Positions 1-6,381 of a DNA stretch of 8,317 bases are shown one piece after another. The notes under the pieces were generated by a model that saw nothing but the letters and a program-made list of their open reading frames with translations, searched no databases and was not told the origin of the DNA. The position numbers were made by a program, and so were the translations under genes. Position 1 is the first letter of the stretch; every line of letters begins with the position of its first letter. This DNA comes from Bacillota bacterium (lineage in GTDB: Bacteria > Bacillota > Clostridia > Peptostreptococcales > Anaerovoracaceae): positions 1 to 8,317 of the forward strand of contig JAEEOX010000005.1 in the NCBI GenBank assembly GCA_016284485.1. The letters run 5' to 3'.

Positions 1-1
1 C

Positions 2-352
2 TACGTTGCAGGCGAAGTATTCAAGTATCTCAAGAGAATCGGCGGCATCAAGGTGATGCAGGAAATGAACGAGAAGAAGGCTGCCAAACTCTATGCTGCC
101 ATCGACGCATCCGAGATGTTCAAGGGCACAGTAGCAGTTGAAGACCGTTCACTGATGAACGTGACATTCGTGACAGGCGATGCTGACCTGGACAAGAAGT
201 TCATCGCAGAAGCCAGAGAAGAAGGCCTGATCAACCTTGCAGGACACCGTTCAGTAGGCGGCATGCGTGCTTCCATCTACAACGCCATGCCTGAAGAGGG
301 CGTTGACGCTCTCATCGAATTCATGAAGAAGTTCGAAGCTGAGAACAAATAA
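2..352 (+). CDS. serC: Phosphoserine aminotransferase, C-terminal part (5' end outside window)
   Basis: PLP-dependent enzyme that transaminates 3-phosphohydroxypyruvate with glutamate to give 3-phosphoserine (serine biosynthesis; in some bacteria also the pyridoxal phosphate route). About 116 C-terminal residues are visible, reading from base 2 to the TAA at 350-352. The diagnostic stretch is GHRSVGGMRASIYNAMPEEG near the C-terminus; in characterised SerC proteins the His-Arg pair and the Arg of MRAS bind the substrate phosphate. The end of the protein (IEFMKKFEAENK) matches the usual SerC terminus, so the 3' end is intact. The PLP lysine and N-terminal domain lie upstream of the window. A strong hairpin terminator follows 21 nt after the stop, so serC is the last gene of its transcript. 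Identification is firm; the neighbouring serine genes cannot be seen. Confidence 0.95.
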   Translation, partial: YVAGEVFKYLKRIGGIKVMQEMNEKKAAKLYAAIDASEMFKGTVAVEDRSLMNVTFVTGDADLDKKFIAEAREEGLINLAGHRSVGGMRASIYNAMPEEGVDALIEFMKKFEAENK

Positions 353-373
353 CTCGATCAGATGTTGATTGGT

Positions 374-407
374 GGGGGTGCCTTCATGGGGCACCTCCGC
401 GTTTTTT
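374..407 (+). terminator. Rho-independent terminator of serC
   Basis: GGGGGTGCC (374-382) pairs with GGCACCTCC (390-398), a 9-bp GC-rich stem with one G-T pair and a 7-nt loop, followed after 3 nt by six T residues (402-407). It lies just after the serC stop. The next gene starts only 23 nt after the T-run, so that gene must either have a promoter overlapping this hairpin or the end of serC, or be expressed by read-through. Confidence 0.85.
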
Positions 408-430
408 ACCGGCCGGGCCGGGACCAAAGC

Positions 431-1834
431 ATGAAACAGACCAACCAAACGAAACAAAAGAATAAAAAGATCCTCAAGGCGGTACTGGTGGGAGTCCTGG
501 CAGTTGCCATGGTAGTTCTTTACTGCGTAGGCAGCTTCGCTTTCGTTTACGGCGAGGAAAAGAACGGCATCGACCTGGGAGCTCAGGGTGCGGCCATCTA
601 CGTGGCTGACTCCAACACTTACTTCTGGGAGTATCAGGCTGATCAGCGGTTCGATCCTGCATCCATAACCAAGCTCCTGACCTGTCTCATAGTGGCGGAG
701 ACCCTGGACATGGATCAGGTTGTGACGGTTACTTCGGCCTGCCTTGACCTGCCTGACACCTGGAACTTCCTGGTGGAAGGGGAAGAGGTGACGGTGAAGG
801 ATCTAATGTATCTGGCTCTTCTGGAATCGCACAATGAGGCCTCCAAGATGCTGGCCATAGCGGTATCCGGAACAGAGGACGCGTTCACCGTTCTTATGAA
901 CCAGAAGGCTAATGAGATAGGATGCATCAATTCAGAGTTCCACAACTCTCACGGACTTACTGTGCCCGCAGGGAACTTTTCCACTCCGAAGGATGTATGC
1001 CGCATAACCGCTGCCGCACTGGCTAATCCCATCGTGAGAGAGGTCTGTGAGACCCCTACTTATCAGTATCCCGTCACAAATAAGCATCCTGAGGGCGCCA
1101 CGCTCCATACCACCAATCTTTTCCTGGAGGGCGGTAAGTACACCGGCTCTCAGGGAGAGGTGAGTGTGTCAGCCATTGACGAGGTCTACGGCGGCAAGAC
1201 AGGCACCACGGTACAGAGGGTGACCACCATGTCTGTGGGCTGCGTGGTGAACGGAGTCAACGTCATGGTATGCATCATGGGAGACACCGTGGACCTGAGG
1301 TATACGGACATCGCCAAGCTGGTGGCCTACGCCAGAGCCAACATCCAGCCCTATGATGTTTTTGCAAAGGGTACGGAATTTGAAGGAAAGGCCAGAGTAA
1401 AAGAGGGCGCCGTCAAGTATGTGGACGCTGTGGCAGGGGAGGACTGTGTCATCAACCTGCCTGAGGGAGCATCCCCGGCTCTGGTACTGGTGGAACCGGT
1501 ATATGACGAGGTAATGGCTCCCGTAATGGAAGGCGATGTGGTGGGACACGTGGCGGTCTATCTTGCAGACGAGCAGGTGGATTCTGTCCCGCTGGTCGCA
1601 GTAAAGTCGGTGGAGAAGGGCTGGATCTTTTCGAAGATAGGCCTCTCCAACGCAGAAGCCGCTGGCATCATAGCCGGGCTTACGGTAGTGCTGATCCTTC
1701 TGATCTGGCTGCTGAGCGTAAGGGCGAAGAACAAGCGCATCGCCCGCCAGAAGAGAGAAGCCAGGATCAGAGAGCTGGCTCTCAGGCAAATGGAGCAGGA
1801 AGAGAGCCAGAAAGAGCGCGGCTGGAATTATTGA
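431..1834 (+). CDS. D-alanyl-D-alanine carboxypeptidase, peptidase S11 (DacF/PBP5-type), membrane anchored
   Basis: Serine DD-carboxypeptidase (low-molecular-weight penicillin-binding protein) that removes the terminal D-Ala of peptidoglycan pentapeptides on the outer face of the membrane. All three active-site motifs of the S11 family are present: SxxK as S78-I-T-K81, SxN as S133-H-N135 and KTG as K256-T-G258. Residues 14-40 form a hydrophobic signal or anchor segment after a Lys-rich N-terminus; residues about 305-395 correspond to the PBP5-type C-terminal beta domain; residues 412-430 form a second membrane helix followed by a basic, charged cytoplasmic tail (to 467). The ATG at 431 is preferred because upstream ATGs (386) fall inside the serC terminator hairpin; its ribosome site is weak (GGGA at 420-423). 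No clear promoter is visible. uvrC follows after 16 nt, so the two are probably co-transcribed. The paired N- and C-terminal membrane segments are a variation on the single C-terminal amphipathic anchor of PBP5. Confidence 0.92.
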   Translation: MKQTNQTKQKNKKILKAVLVGVLAVAMVVLYCVGSFAFVYGEEKNGIDLGAQGAAIYVADSNTYFWEYQADQRFDPASITKLLTCLIVAETLDMDQVVTVTSACLDLPDTWNFLVEGEEVTVKDLMYLALLESHNEASKMLAIAVSGTEDAFTVLMNQKANEIGCINSEFHNSHGLTVPAGNFSTPKDVCRITAAALANPIVREVCETPTYQYPVTNKHPEGATLHTTNLFLEGGKYTGSQGEVSVSAIDEVYGGKTGTTVQRVTTMSVGCVVNGVNVMVCIMGDTVDLRYTDIAKLVAYARANIQPYDVFAKGTEFEGKARVKEGAVKYVDAVAGEDCVINLPEGASPALVLVEPVYDEVMAPVMEGDVVGHVAVYLADEQVDSVPLVAVKSVEKGWIFSKIGLSNAEAAGIIAGLTVVLILLIWLLSVRAKNKRIARQKREARIRELALRQMEQEESQKERGWNY

Positions 1835-1850
1835 GCCGCTCCGAAGAATC

Positions 1851-3689
1851 ATGTTCGATATCAAGGAAAATCTAAAAAAACTCCCGGAGACCCCGGGAGT
1901 TTATATGCATAAAGACAGGCTCGGGAACGTGATCTACGTGGGAAAGGCCGTGAACCTGAAGAGGAGGGTCTCCAGCTATTTCATTGATTCTGCCTCTCAC
2001 TCGCAGAAGGTCAGGTCCATGGTGAAGCAGATCACGGAGTTTGAGTACATCAACTGCAGGACCGAGATGGAGGCTCTGATACTTGAGTGCAACCTGATCA
2101 AAAAGTATCAGCCCAAATACAACGTACTGCTCCGCGACGACAAGACCTATCCATACCTCAAGGTGACCCTTGAGGATGAATACCCCAGGCTGGTCAAGAC
2201 CCGCAGGATCGAGAGAGACGGGGCCAGGTATTTCGGGCCTTACTCCGACGTGGGAGCGGTGAACCGGACAGAGGAACTTCTGAACAAGATGTTCATGCTG
2301 AAGAGGTGTTCCGCCGACCACTTCCCGGAGGGGTTCACACCATGCCTGAACTATCATATCAGGGAGTGCAGGGGACTCTGCACCGGTCTGATCACCAGGG
2401 AAGAGTACCTGAGGGACATAGATCAGGTAACAGACATTCTCTCCGGTAAGGACAAGTCTCTGGAGAAGGAACTGAAGGCGGACATGCAGAAGGCTTCCGA
2501 TGAGCTCAGATTCGAGGATGCCGCGGTGTACAGGGACAGACTTGAGTCTCTCAAAGCGCTCAGGGAGCTGCAGAGAGTCACCGTCATAAACGGCCGGGAC
2601 CTGGACATGGTCTTCCCGGTGGGAAGCGGAGATACTTCCTCTGTTGCGCTGTTCACGGTCCGGGACGGCAAGCTGTCGGGCAGGGAGACTTTCCCCATGT
2701 CCAACGTGGCCAAGTCCGTCAGGGCTCAGGAGGACAAAAGAGACGAATACGACGTGGTGGCCTGCGAGTTCATCAAGCAGTATTACTCGCAGCTCGCGGA
2801 TCCCCCAAAGGAGATCCTGGTGCCCAAGCCCATCTCCGAGCAGGACATGATCTCGGAGATGCTCCACACGAAGATATATACTCCCCAGAAGGGAGACAAG
2901 TACCAGCTGCTGCTTCTGGCCAAGAAGGACGCAGTTGAGATGTCCAAGAACCTCTCCGAACGCGTCATGTCCAGAAGAGAGAGGGAAGAGGAGCTCAGAG
3001 GGGTGCTCTCCAGGATCCTCGGTCAGGATAAGAAAGTGTACAGGATAGAGTCCTATGACATCTCCAACACCAACGGAGTGGATACCGTGGGAGGCATGGT
3101 GGTCTATGACAACCTGGAACCGGTCAGGAGAGACTACAGGCGGTTCAAAATAAGAAACGCCGATCCTCACGACGACTACGGCAGCCTCCGCGAGGTGCTG
3201 AGGAGGCGTTTCACCCGTGCGCTGGAAGGAGACAAGAGTTTCAGCCACATGCCGGACCTGATACTGATGGACGGCGGACTGGGACAGGTGACCTCTGCCT
3301 GCTCGGTGCTGGAGGACATGGGCCTTGACATACCCGTACTGGGCATGGCAAAGGATGACAGCCACAGGACCAGAGCCTTGGTGAACTCCGCAGGGGAGGA
3401 ACTGGAACTTAAGAACTATCCCATGCTCTTCAAGTACTGCGGCACCATCCAGGAGGAGGTCCACAGATATGCCATCGAATATCACAGAGATCTGAGGAGA
3501 AGGAACTCCATCGGGTCGGTCCTGGATGACATTCCGGGCATAGGTCCCAGGAAGAGGAATGCCCTTCTGGAGCACTTCGGATCCGTCAGCGAGATAAAGG
3601 AAGCCTCCCCGGAGAAACTCATGGAATGCCCCGGGATCACGGAGAAAAATGCCGAGAGTATAATGAATTTTTTCTCGAAAGAGCGCTGA
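1851..3689 (+). CDS. uvrC: Excinuclease ABC subunit C (UvrC)
   Basis: Dual-incision nuclease of bacterial nucleotide excision repair; with UvrA and UvrB it cuts 3' and 5' of bulky DNA lesions. The 612 residues show every domain: GIY-YIG nuclease (about 13-95; G16-V-Y18, Y29-V-G31, R39 and E79); four cysteines C153, C165, C173 and C177 with spacing 11-7-3, the same spacing as the iron-sulfur cluster ligands described in E. coli UvrC; UVR domain that contacts UvrB (about 203-238); RNase H-like nuclease with D403 (SYDISN), the DDY pair 441-442, D474 (LMDGG) and H545; and a double helix-hairpin-helix DNA-binding tail (about 556-606; IPGIGPRKRNALL and CPGITEKNAESI). Length is typical, and nothing is truncated. 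The start at 1851 has only a weak ribosome site (GAAGAA, 1843-1848), consistent with translational coupling to the carboxypeptidase gene. A 10-bp hairpin lies in codons 10-18. The gene is rich in AGG arginine codons like its neighbours. Confidence 0.97.
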   Translation: MFDIKENLKKLPETPGVYMHKDRLGNVIYVGKAVNLKRRVSSYFIDSASHSQKVRSMVKQITEFEYINCRTEMEALILECNLIKKYQPKYNVLLRDDKTYPYLKVTLEDEYPRLVKTRRIERDGARYFGPYSDVGAVNRTEELLNKMFMLKRCSADHFPEGFTPCLNYHIRECRGLCTGLITREEYLRDIDQVTDILSGKDKSLEKELKADMQKASDELRFEDAAVYRDRLESLKALRELQRVTVINGRDLDMVFPVGSGDTSSVALFTVRDGKLSGRETFPMSNVAKSVRAQEDKRDEYDVVACEFIKQYYSQLADPPKEILVPKPISEQDMISEMLHTKIYTPQKGDKYQLLLLAKKDAVEMSKNLSERVMSRREREEELRGVLSRILGQDKKVYRIESYDISNTNGVDTVGGMVVYDNLEPVRRDYRRFKIRNADPHDDYGSLREVLRRRFTRALEGDKSFSHMPDLILMDGGLGQVTSACSVLEDMGLDIPVLGMAKDDSHRTRALVNSAGEELELKNYPMLFKYCGTIQEEVHRYAIEYHRDLRRRNSIGSVLDDIPGIGPRKRNALLEHFGSVSEIKEASPEKLMECPGITEKNAESIMNFFSKER

Positions 3690-3691
3690 CC

Positions 3692-3720
3692 TTTACAAAA
3701 TAAAGGTTTCGTGATATATT
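3692..3720 (+). promoter_or_regulatory. Sigma-A promoter for the DUF1292 gene, with flanking dyads
   Basis: TTTACA (3692-3697), a 17-nt spacer and TATATT (3715-3720) start two bases after the uvrC stop; transcription would begin near 3727. Two dyads flank it. CCTTTA-CAAAA-TAAAGG (3690-3706) overlaps the -35 element. The perfect palindrome TTGCTAGCAA (3734-3743) lies at about +8 to +17 and shares two bases with the AAGGAG ribosome site. Either could be an operator, but neither matches an operator I can name. Confidence 0.7.
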
Positions 3721-3754
3721 CAGTTTAAGATTTTTGCTAGCAAGGAGTATACAC

Positions 3755-4036
3755 ATGGCAGACAATAAGAGAAACTACGCAGAGGAAGAGGCCGATATCA
3801 TCACTCTTGAATTCGATGACGACAAGGAAGTCGAGTGCGAGATCATGGGCGTTTTCGACTGCGATGGCAAGGAGTACGTCGCTCTCATCCCCCACGATGA
3901 TACCGATGACGTTTATCTGTACGGATATAAAGAAGTCGGCGACGATGAGTTCGAGCTCATCGACATCGAAGATGATGCAGAGTTCGAGAAGGTCGTCAGA
4001 GAATTCGATGCCATCATGGCAGAGAACGAGGAGTAA
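3755..4036 (+). CDS. DUF1292 family protein (YrzB-like), small and acidic
   Basis: A 93-residue protein of the DUF1292 family, common in Bacillota and often encoded near yrrK/yrzL (ruvX) or other housekeeping genes; its molecular function is not established. The visible hallmarks are the early IITLEFDDDKEVECEIMGVF strand pattern, DGKEYVALIP, the VYLYGYKEV motif and an acidic Asp/Glu-rich C-terminal half. More than a third of the residues are Asp or Glu. There is no signal peptide or membrane segment, so it should be cytosolic. The ATG at 3755 is chosen over the in-frame TTG at 3734 because AAGGAG (3742-3747) sits 7 nt before it. It has its own promoter (3692-3720) and terminator (4066-4093), so it is probably monocistronic. 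Family assignment is fairly sure; no function should be inferred from the acidic character alone. Confidence 0.85.
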   Translation: MADNKRNYAEEEADIITLEFDDDKEVECEIMGVFDCDGKEYVALIPHDDTDDVYLYGYKEVGDDEFELIDIEDDAEFEKVVREFDAIMAENEE

Positions 4037-4039
4037 GAT

Positions 4040-4049
4040 CCGCCGGCGG
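4040..4049. repeat. Perfect 10-bp palindrome CCGCCGGCGG
   Basis: A self-complementary CCGCCGGCGG lies four bases after the DUF1292 stop codon, upstream of the terminator hairpin. It has no loop, so as RNA it would be a poor hairpin. It may be chance or a protein binding site. Confidence 0.3.
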
Positions 4050-4065
4050 TCCAGAGAGATCACAG

Positions 4066-4093
4066 TATGCGCCTTAACCGGCGCATATTTATT
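4066..4093 (+). terminator. Likely terminator of the DUF1292 gene
   Basis: TATGCGCC (4066-4073) pairs with GGCGCATA (4080-4087), a perfect 8-bp stem with a 6-nt TTAACC loop, followed by TTTATT (4088-4093). The stem is good but the T-tract is interrupted, so termination may be incomplete and some transcription could run into the CobW genes. Confidence 0.6.
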
Positions 4094-4135
4094 GTGTATA
4101 AAAGATCATCTTCACTGGTTAACGCGGGCCGGTTG

Positions 4136-4144
4136 TGGTATAAT
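4136..4144 (+). promoter_or_regulatory. Extended -10 promoter of the CobW gene pair
   Basis: TGG-TATAAT (TG at 4136-4137, TATAAT at 4139-4144) is a textbook extended -10 element. No good -35 hexamer lies 16-18 nt upstream, which is typical for extended -10 promoters and for promoters that depend on an activator. Transcription would start near 4151, leaving a leader of about 48 nt. The palindrome AAGAT-C-ATCTT (4102-4112) lies upstream, and the dyad AGGGCA-GG-TGCCCT (4160-4173) lies just downstream of the start point. Confidence 0.65.
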
Positions 4145-4159
4145 ACTTGGGATGTTTTG

Positions 4160-4173
4160 AGGGCAGGTGCCCT
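4160..4173. promoter_or_regulatory. Dyad in the CobW leader, possible operator or small hairpin
   Basis: AGGGCA (4160-4165) and TGCCCT (4168-4173) form a perfect 6-bp inverted repeat separated by GG, about 10-20 nt after the predicted transcription start. That position suits a repressor operator. As RNA it could form GGGC-AGGT-GCCC just before the ribosome site. It does not look like the A/T-rich consensus boxes of Fur or Zur, so the regulator is unknown. Confidence 0.4.
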
Positions 4174-4198
4174 AATGAATAACAAGAGGTGATAAAAA

Positions 4199-5386
4199 AT
4201 GGCAAAAGTTGATATCTTCAGCGGTTTTTTGGGAGCCGGCAAGACAACACTCATCAAAAAACTCATCAAGGAAGCCTATCAGGGAGAGAACGTGGTCCTC
4301 ATCGAGAACGAATTCGGTGAGATCGGGGTAGACGGCGGATTCCTGAAGGATTCCGGAGTGATCATAAATGAAATGAACGCAGGCTGCATCTGCTGCAGTC
4401 TGGTGGGAGACTTCAGCGAGGCACTGACCAAGGTGGTGGAGCAGTTCCATCCCGACAGGATCCTCATCGAACCTTCCGGCGTGGGCAAGCTCAGCGACAT
4501 CGTGGACGCAGTTGAAGGACTGAACATCCCCGAGCTTGAGCTCAACACCTTCACCACAGTGGTGGACGCCAAGAAGGCAAAGGTCTACATGAAGAACTTC
4601 GGCGAGTTCTACAACAATCAGGTGGAGCATGCTTCCGCAATCATCCTGAGCCACACTCAGGGAATGGCGGATGACAAGCTCAAGGCTGTGGTGGAGCTTC
4701 TCAGATCTCACAATGACCATGCGGTCATCGTAACCACTGACTGGGATCTCCTGGACGGAGCCAAGATGCTGGAAGCCATGGAGAACAAGGACACTCTAAA
4801 GATGGCAGTTGATCTCCTGGCCCAGGAAGAGCGCGACCATCACGATCACGAGCATCACCACCACCATCATGACGACGATGACGAGGATGAGCATGAGCAT
4901 CATCACCACCATCATGACGACGATGATGACGACGATGACGATGAACACGAGCACGATCACCATCATCACCATCATGACCATGACGATGACGAGGAGTGCG
5001 ATGATCCGGAGTGCAGCTGCCACCATCATCACGACGATGATGACGATGATGAGCACGAGCACGGACATCACCATCACCACCACCATCACGGACCGGGACA
5101 CCACCACGCAGATGAGGTCTTCGATTCCCTGGGATACGAGACGACCACCAAGTACACTGAGGAGGGCATCAAGGATTGCCTGAACCAGCTGGGTTCCTTC
5201 GGCGAATACGGTCAGGTGCTGAGATGCAAGGGTATCGTTGAGGGCGAAGACGGACAGTGGATCCACTTCGATTACATCCCCGGAGACGTGGACGTAAGGA
5301 CAGGTTCAGCAGAAGTTACAGGAAGGATCGTGGTCATAGGCACCGGCCTTGAAGAGGATTCACTCAAGGAACTCTTCAGATTGTGA
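4199..5386 (+). CDS. CobW/COG0523 (G3E) GTPase with large His/Asp-rich metal-binding insert
   Basis: Member of the G3E P-loop GTPases that deliver or insert zinc, cobalt or nickel into target proteins; the metal here is not known. Visible motifs: P-loop G9-F-L-G-A-G-K15-T16; NEFGEIGVDGGFL (37-49); the family metal-binding motif GCICCS with C63, C65 and C66; and EPSGVGKL (91-98). In place of the usual guanine-specificity NKxD there is L150-S-H-T-Q154. Residues 213-303 form an insert of about 42 His, about 29 Asp and three Cys (C267, C272, C274) in alternating blocks of six to eight His and four to nine Asp. The CobW C-terminal domain follows (about 305-395), with the final strand GRIVVIGTGL. 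The start at 4199 has a strong ribosome site (GAGGTGA, 4186-4192). The second CobW-like gene follows after 29 nt on the same transcript. It is longer than a plain COG0523 protein because of the insert. A metallochaperone or cytosolic metal store is inferred. Confidence 0.93.
   Translation: MAKVDIFSGFLGAGKTTLIKKLIKEAYQGENVVLIENEFGEIGVDGGFLKDSGVIINEMNAGCICCSLVGDFSEALTKVVEQFHPDRILIEPSGVGKLSDIVDAVEGLNIPELELNTFTTVVDAKKAKVYMKNFGEFYNNQVEHASAIILSHTQGMADDKLKAVVELLRSHNDHAVIVTTDWDLLDGAKMLEAMENKDTLKMAVDLLAQEERDHHDHEHHHHHHDDDDEDEHEHHHHHHDDDDDDDDDEHEHDHHHHHHDHDDDEECDDPECSCHHHHDDDDDDEHEHGHHHHHHHHGPGHHHADEVFDSLGYETTTKYTEEGIKDCLNQLGSFGEYGQVLRCKGIVEGEDGQWIHFDYIPGDVDVRTGSAEVTGRIVVIGTGLEEDSLKELFRL
4835..5107 (+). 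repeat. Degenerate tandem repeat encoding the His/Asp-rich segment
   Basis: The stretch is almost entirely CAC/CAT (His) and GAC/GAT (Asp) codons, with GAG/CAC pairs (E-H-E-H) introducing the successive His runs. Five blocks can be seen at protein residues about 214-231, 232-249, 250-266, 275-284 and 286-297. A 23-nt segment starting at 4859 recurs exactly at 4904, 45 nt or 15 codons later. Mixed use of the two synonymous codons elsewhere means the DNA is less repetitive than the protein. This suggests repeat expansion followed by selection at the protein level. Confidence 0.8.
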
Positions 5387-5415
5387 AGTTTCAGACCAAA
5401 AGGAGATAGTTAATT

Positions 5416-6366
5416 ATGAACAACAAGGAAATACCGGTATATCTCTTTACCGGATTCCTGGATTCAGGTAAGACAACTTTCATACAGGAGACTCTGGAAG
5501 ACCCCAAGTTCAACGACGGCCAGAAGACTCTGCTTCTGGTGATGGAGGAGGGGGAGACCGAGTATGAACCGGTAAGATTCGCGTCCTCCAGCGTGAAGAC
5601 TGTGGTCGTTGACGATCCGGACACAATGACCGAGGAATGGTTCAAGACCACTGTGAGTCTTTGCGGAGCAGTGAGAGTTGTGGTCGAATACAACGGAATG
5701 TGGATGCTGGATCAGTTCTACAACAACATGCCTGAGAACTGGGTGGTCTATCAGGAGATGACCTTCGCCGACGGCAGGAACTTCGTCCAGTACAACCAGA
5801 ACATGAGACAGCTGGTATACGATAAGCTCAGGTCCACGGAGACCATCGTCTTCAAGCACATGAAGAAGGAAGATGACAAGATGCCTCTCCACAAGATCGT
5901 CCGTCAGGCCAACAGGCGCTGCGACATAATATACGAGTACGGCCCCAACGATATCGAACTGGATTCCATCGAGGATCCGCTGCCCTTCGACATCAACGCT
6001 CCCGTCATCGACATCGAGGACAAGGACTATGCGCTCTGGTATTCCGACATGAACGAGAACGAGCCCAATTATTACGGCAAAACAGTCAGGTTCAGGGGCA
6101 GGACTCTGCTGGGCGGCGGCCTCAAGAAGGACGAATTCGTCATCGGCCGTCACATCATGACCTGCTGCGTCCAGGACATCCAGTTCGGCGGACTCGTAGG
6201 TAAATACAACGACGTTAAGAGCCTTGAGCACGGCGGATGGGTGATCATGACCGCCAAGATCGTCAAGGAGTATAACCAGATGTATGAATCAGAAGGACCC
6301 GTGTTCCACGTGAAGGAGATCGTCAAGTGCGAACCTCCCGAGGAAGAAGTGGCCACATTCTATTGA
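5416..6366 (+). CDS. Divergent CobW-like P-loop protein with TIGR03943/DUF1980-like C-terminal domain
   Basis: A 316-residue protein beginning like a G3E GTPase: VYLFTGFLDSGKTTFIQETL, with P-loop G13-F-L-D-S-G-K19-T20. The family CxCC motif is absent: where it should follow, the sequence reads through LLLVMEEGETEYEP and on without a Cys pair. No NKxD is visible; residues 144-168 instead contain VFKHMKKEDD and IVRQANRRCDIIYEYG. After an acidic linker (about 176-206), a C-terminal domain (about 215-305) has VRFRGR, then FVIGRHIMTCCVQDIQFGGLVGKY with adjacent C250-C251, and a closing VFHVKEIVKCEPP. This pattern resembles the C-terminal domain of YcgQ/TIGR03943 proteins, which accompany a DUF318-type permease. 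The domain match is from memory. A good AAAGGAG site ends 10 nt before the ATG. It follows the His-rich GTPase by 29 nt, so the two are co-expressed, and a terminator closes the unit. A metal-related role is inferred from this partner; substrate and GTPase activity are unknown. Confidence 0.8.
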   Translation: MNNKEIPVYLFTGFLDSGKTTFIQETLEDPKFNDGQKTLLLVMEEGETEYEPVRFASSSVKTVVVDDPDTMTEEWFKTTVSLCGAVRVVVEYNGMWMLDQFYNNMPENWVVYQEMTFADGRNFVQYNQNMRQLVYDKLRSTETIVFKHMKKEDDKMPLHKIVRQANRRCDIIYEYGPNDIELDSIEDPLPFDINAPVIDIEDKDYALWYSDMNENEPNYYGKTVRFRGRTLLGGGLKKDEFVIGRHIMTCCVQDIQFGGLVGKYNDVKSLEHGGWVIMTAKIVKEYNQMYESEGPVFHVKEIVKCEPPEEEVATFY

Positions 6367-6381
6367 TACAGCACAAAAACA

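Noticed and set aside
362..430. N-terminal extension of the carboxypeptidase from an earlier in-frame start
   Set aside because: The extension would be translated through the serC terminator hairpin and would put 20 or so extra residues before a normal Lys-rich signal sequence.
1872..3575. A 567-codon open frame on the minus strand across uvrC, and similar long minus-strand frames across the carboxypeptidase (1169-1864), the second CobW-like gene (5464-6231) and the hydrolase (6360-7331)
   Set aside because: All lie in exact codon register opposite the sense gene, where an antisense stop requires a sense TTA, CTA or TCA codon. These are rare here, so the frames are a by-product of codon use. 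The translations resemble no protein family.
3807..4160. Out-of-frame + strand reading through DUF1292 and beyond (117 codons)
   Set aside because: It lacks a ribosome site and overlaps the well-supported DUF1292 frame; its Ser/Thr/Arg-rich composition is a frame-shift artefact.
4094..4180. Zur or Fur box upstream of the CobW pair
   Set aside because: I looked for the A/T-rich inverted repeats of those regulators and found none; the dyads present have other sequences.
4835..5107. Repetitive DNA that might suggest a CRISPR or satellite array
   Set aside because: There are no constant repeats with unique spacers of similar length; the repetition is trinucleotide-based and stays in frame with the CobW protein.
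4809..5183. Alternative + strand frame rich in Thr, Ile and Met
   Set aside because: It is the frame-shifted reading of the His/Asp codons of the CobW gene; it has no ribosome site of its own.
4796..5266. Minus-strand frame rich in Val, Met and Ile, looking like a membrane protein
   Set aside because: It is the complement of the CAY/GAY repeat: GTG, ATG and GTC/ATC codons arise automatically opposite His and Asp codons.
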